This document shows, piece by piece, positions 51,779 through 51,807 of a DNA stretch of 51,807 nt (position 1 is the first letter of the stretch; the number at the start of each line of letters is the position of its first letter). Under the pieces are notes generated by a model. The model made no database searches and had not been told where the DNA came from. It saw nothing but the letters and a program-made list of their open reading frames with translations. A program made the translations under genes and the position numbers. This stretch comes from Gammaproteobacteria bacterium. Its GTDB lineage: Bacteria; Pseudomonadota; Gammaproteobacteria; Xanthomonadales; Marinicellaceae. The DNA lies in NCBI GenBank assembly GCA_024280395.1, contig JAJRQG010000039.1, positions 1 through 51,807 of the forward strand. The letters are read 5' to 3'.

Positions 51779-51807
51779 ATGCAACAAGAAAATATTAGCT
51801 TTTATGA
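51779..51807 (+). CDS. Start of an unidentified gene (partial)
   Basis: ATG at 51779 is preceded by AAAGGTGACAC, a good ribosome binding site, and the frame MQQENISFY remains open to the window edge. Too little is present to identify the product. Confidence 0.5.

Overview
The window is an AT-rich stretch of a gammaproteobacterial chromosome. Several conserved gammaproteobacterial neighbourhoods are present: orn next to rsgA; fur divergent from bamE with rnfH-ratA and smpB beside them; rpsT divergent from murJ-ribF-ileS-lspA-ispH; and the type IV pilus minor-pilin operon fimT-pilV-pilW-pilX-pilY1-(pilY2-like)-pilE in the Pseudomonas order. This combination with low GC and many large secreted repeat proteins recalls Marinicella-like marine bacteria. 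That genus assignment is inference; no rRNA or tRNA gene was seen.

Layout. 1-213 is the 3' end of a secreted-type repeat protein (10-residue repeats). 500-2902 (minus strand) carries htpX, a YccA/BI-1 membrane protein and orn; the htpX and YccA promoters share a CTTGAAAA -35 region. 2945-4262 holds rsgA flanked by small non-autonomous mobile elements, one of them inserted inside an older palindrome with a clear TAAA target duplication. 4320-14923 has a Nudix hydrolase and then a long co-directional minus-strand run: secreted cyclophilin, class V aminotransferase-like enzyme, DMT transporter, a one-protein hybrid two-component system (7TM sensor, kinase, receiver, AraC domain), threonine aldolase, proA and proB.

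15045-23113 is the most unusual region: two DUF6916-like small proteins, a GNAT acetyltransferase, three tandem phage-tail-collar (MdpB-like) proteins and a 1737-residue exported protein with an internal IPTL-like segment, four 110-residue repeats and a beta-helix-like region. No other phage genes occur, so this looks like a chromosomal surface or secreted-structure module of unknown function. 23338-25552 has rlmJ, REP-like repeats and a REP-associated transposase gene broken by two palindrome-rich inserts.

25875-33444 is mostly housekeeping: amaB-type aldehyde dehydrogenase, pyrD, murB, a transglycosylase-like lipoprotein, a TPR protein, queD, fur, bamE, rnfH, ratA and smpB. 33605-40924 is the pilus operon. 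41038-47775 is murJ-ribF-ileS-lspA-ispH, with rpsT divergent. 48428-51175 contains a DUF3391/HD-GYP protein whose HD histidine is replaced by serine, then thyA-folA. The right edge has a decayed M23 peptidase fragment and the first nine codons of a further gene.
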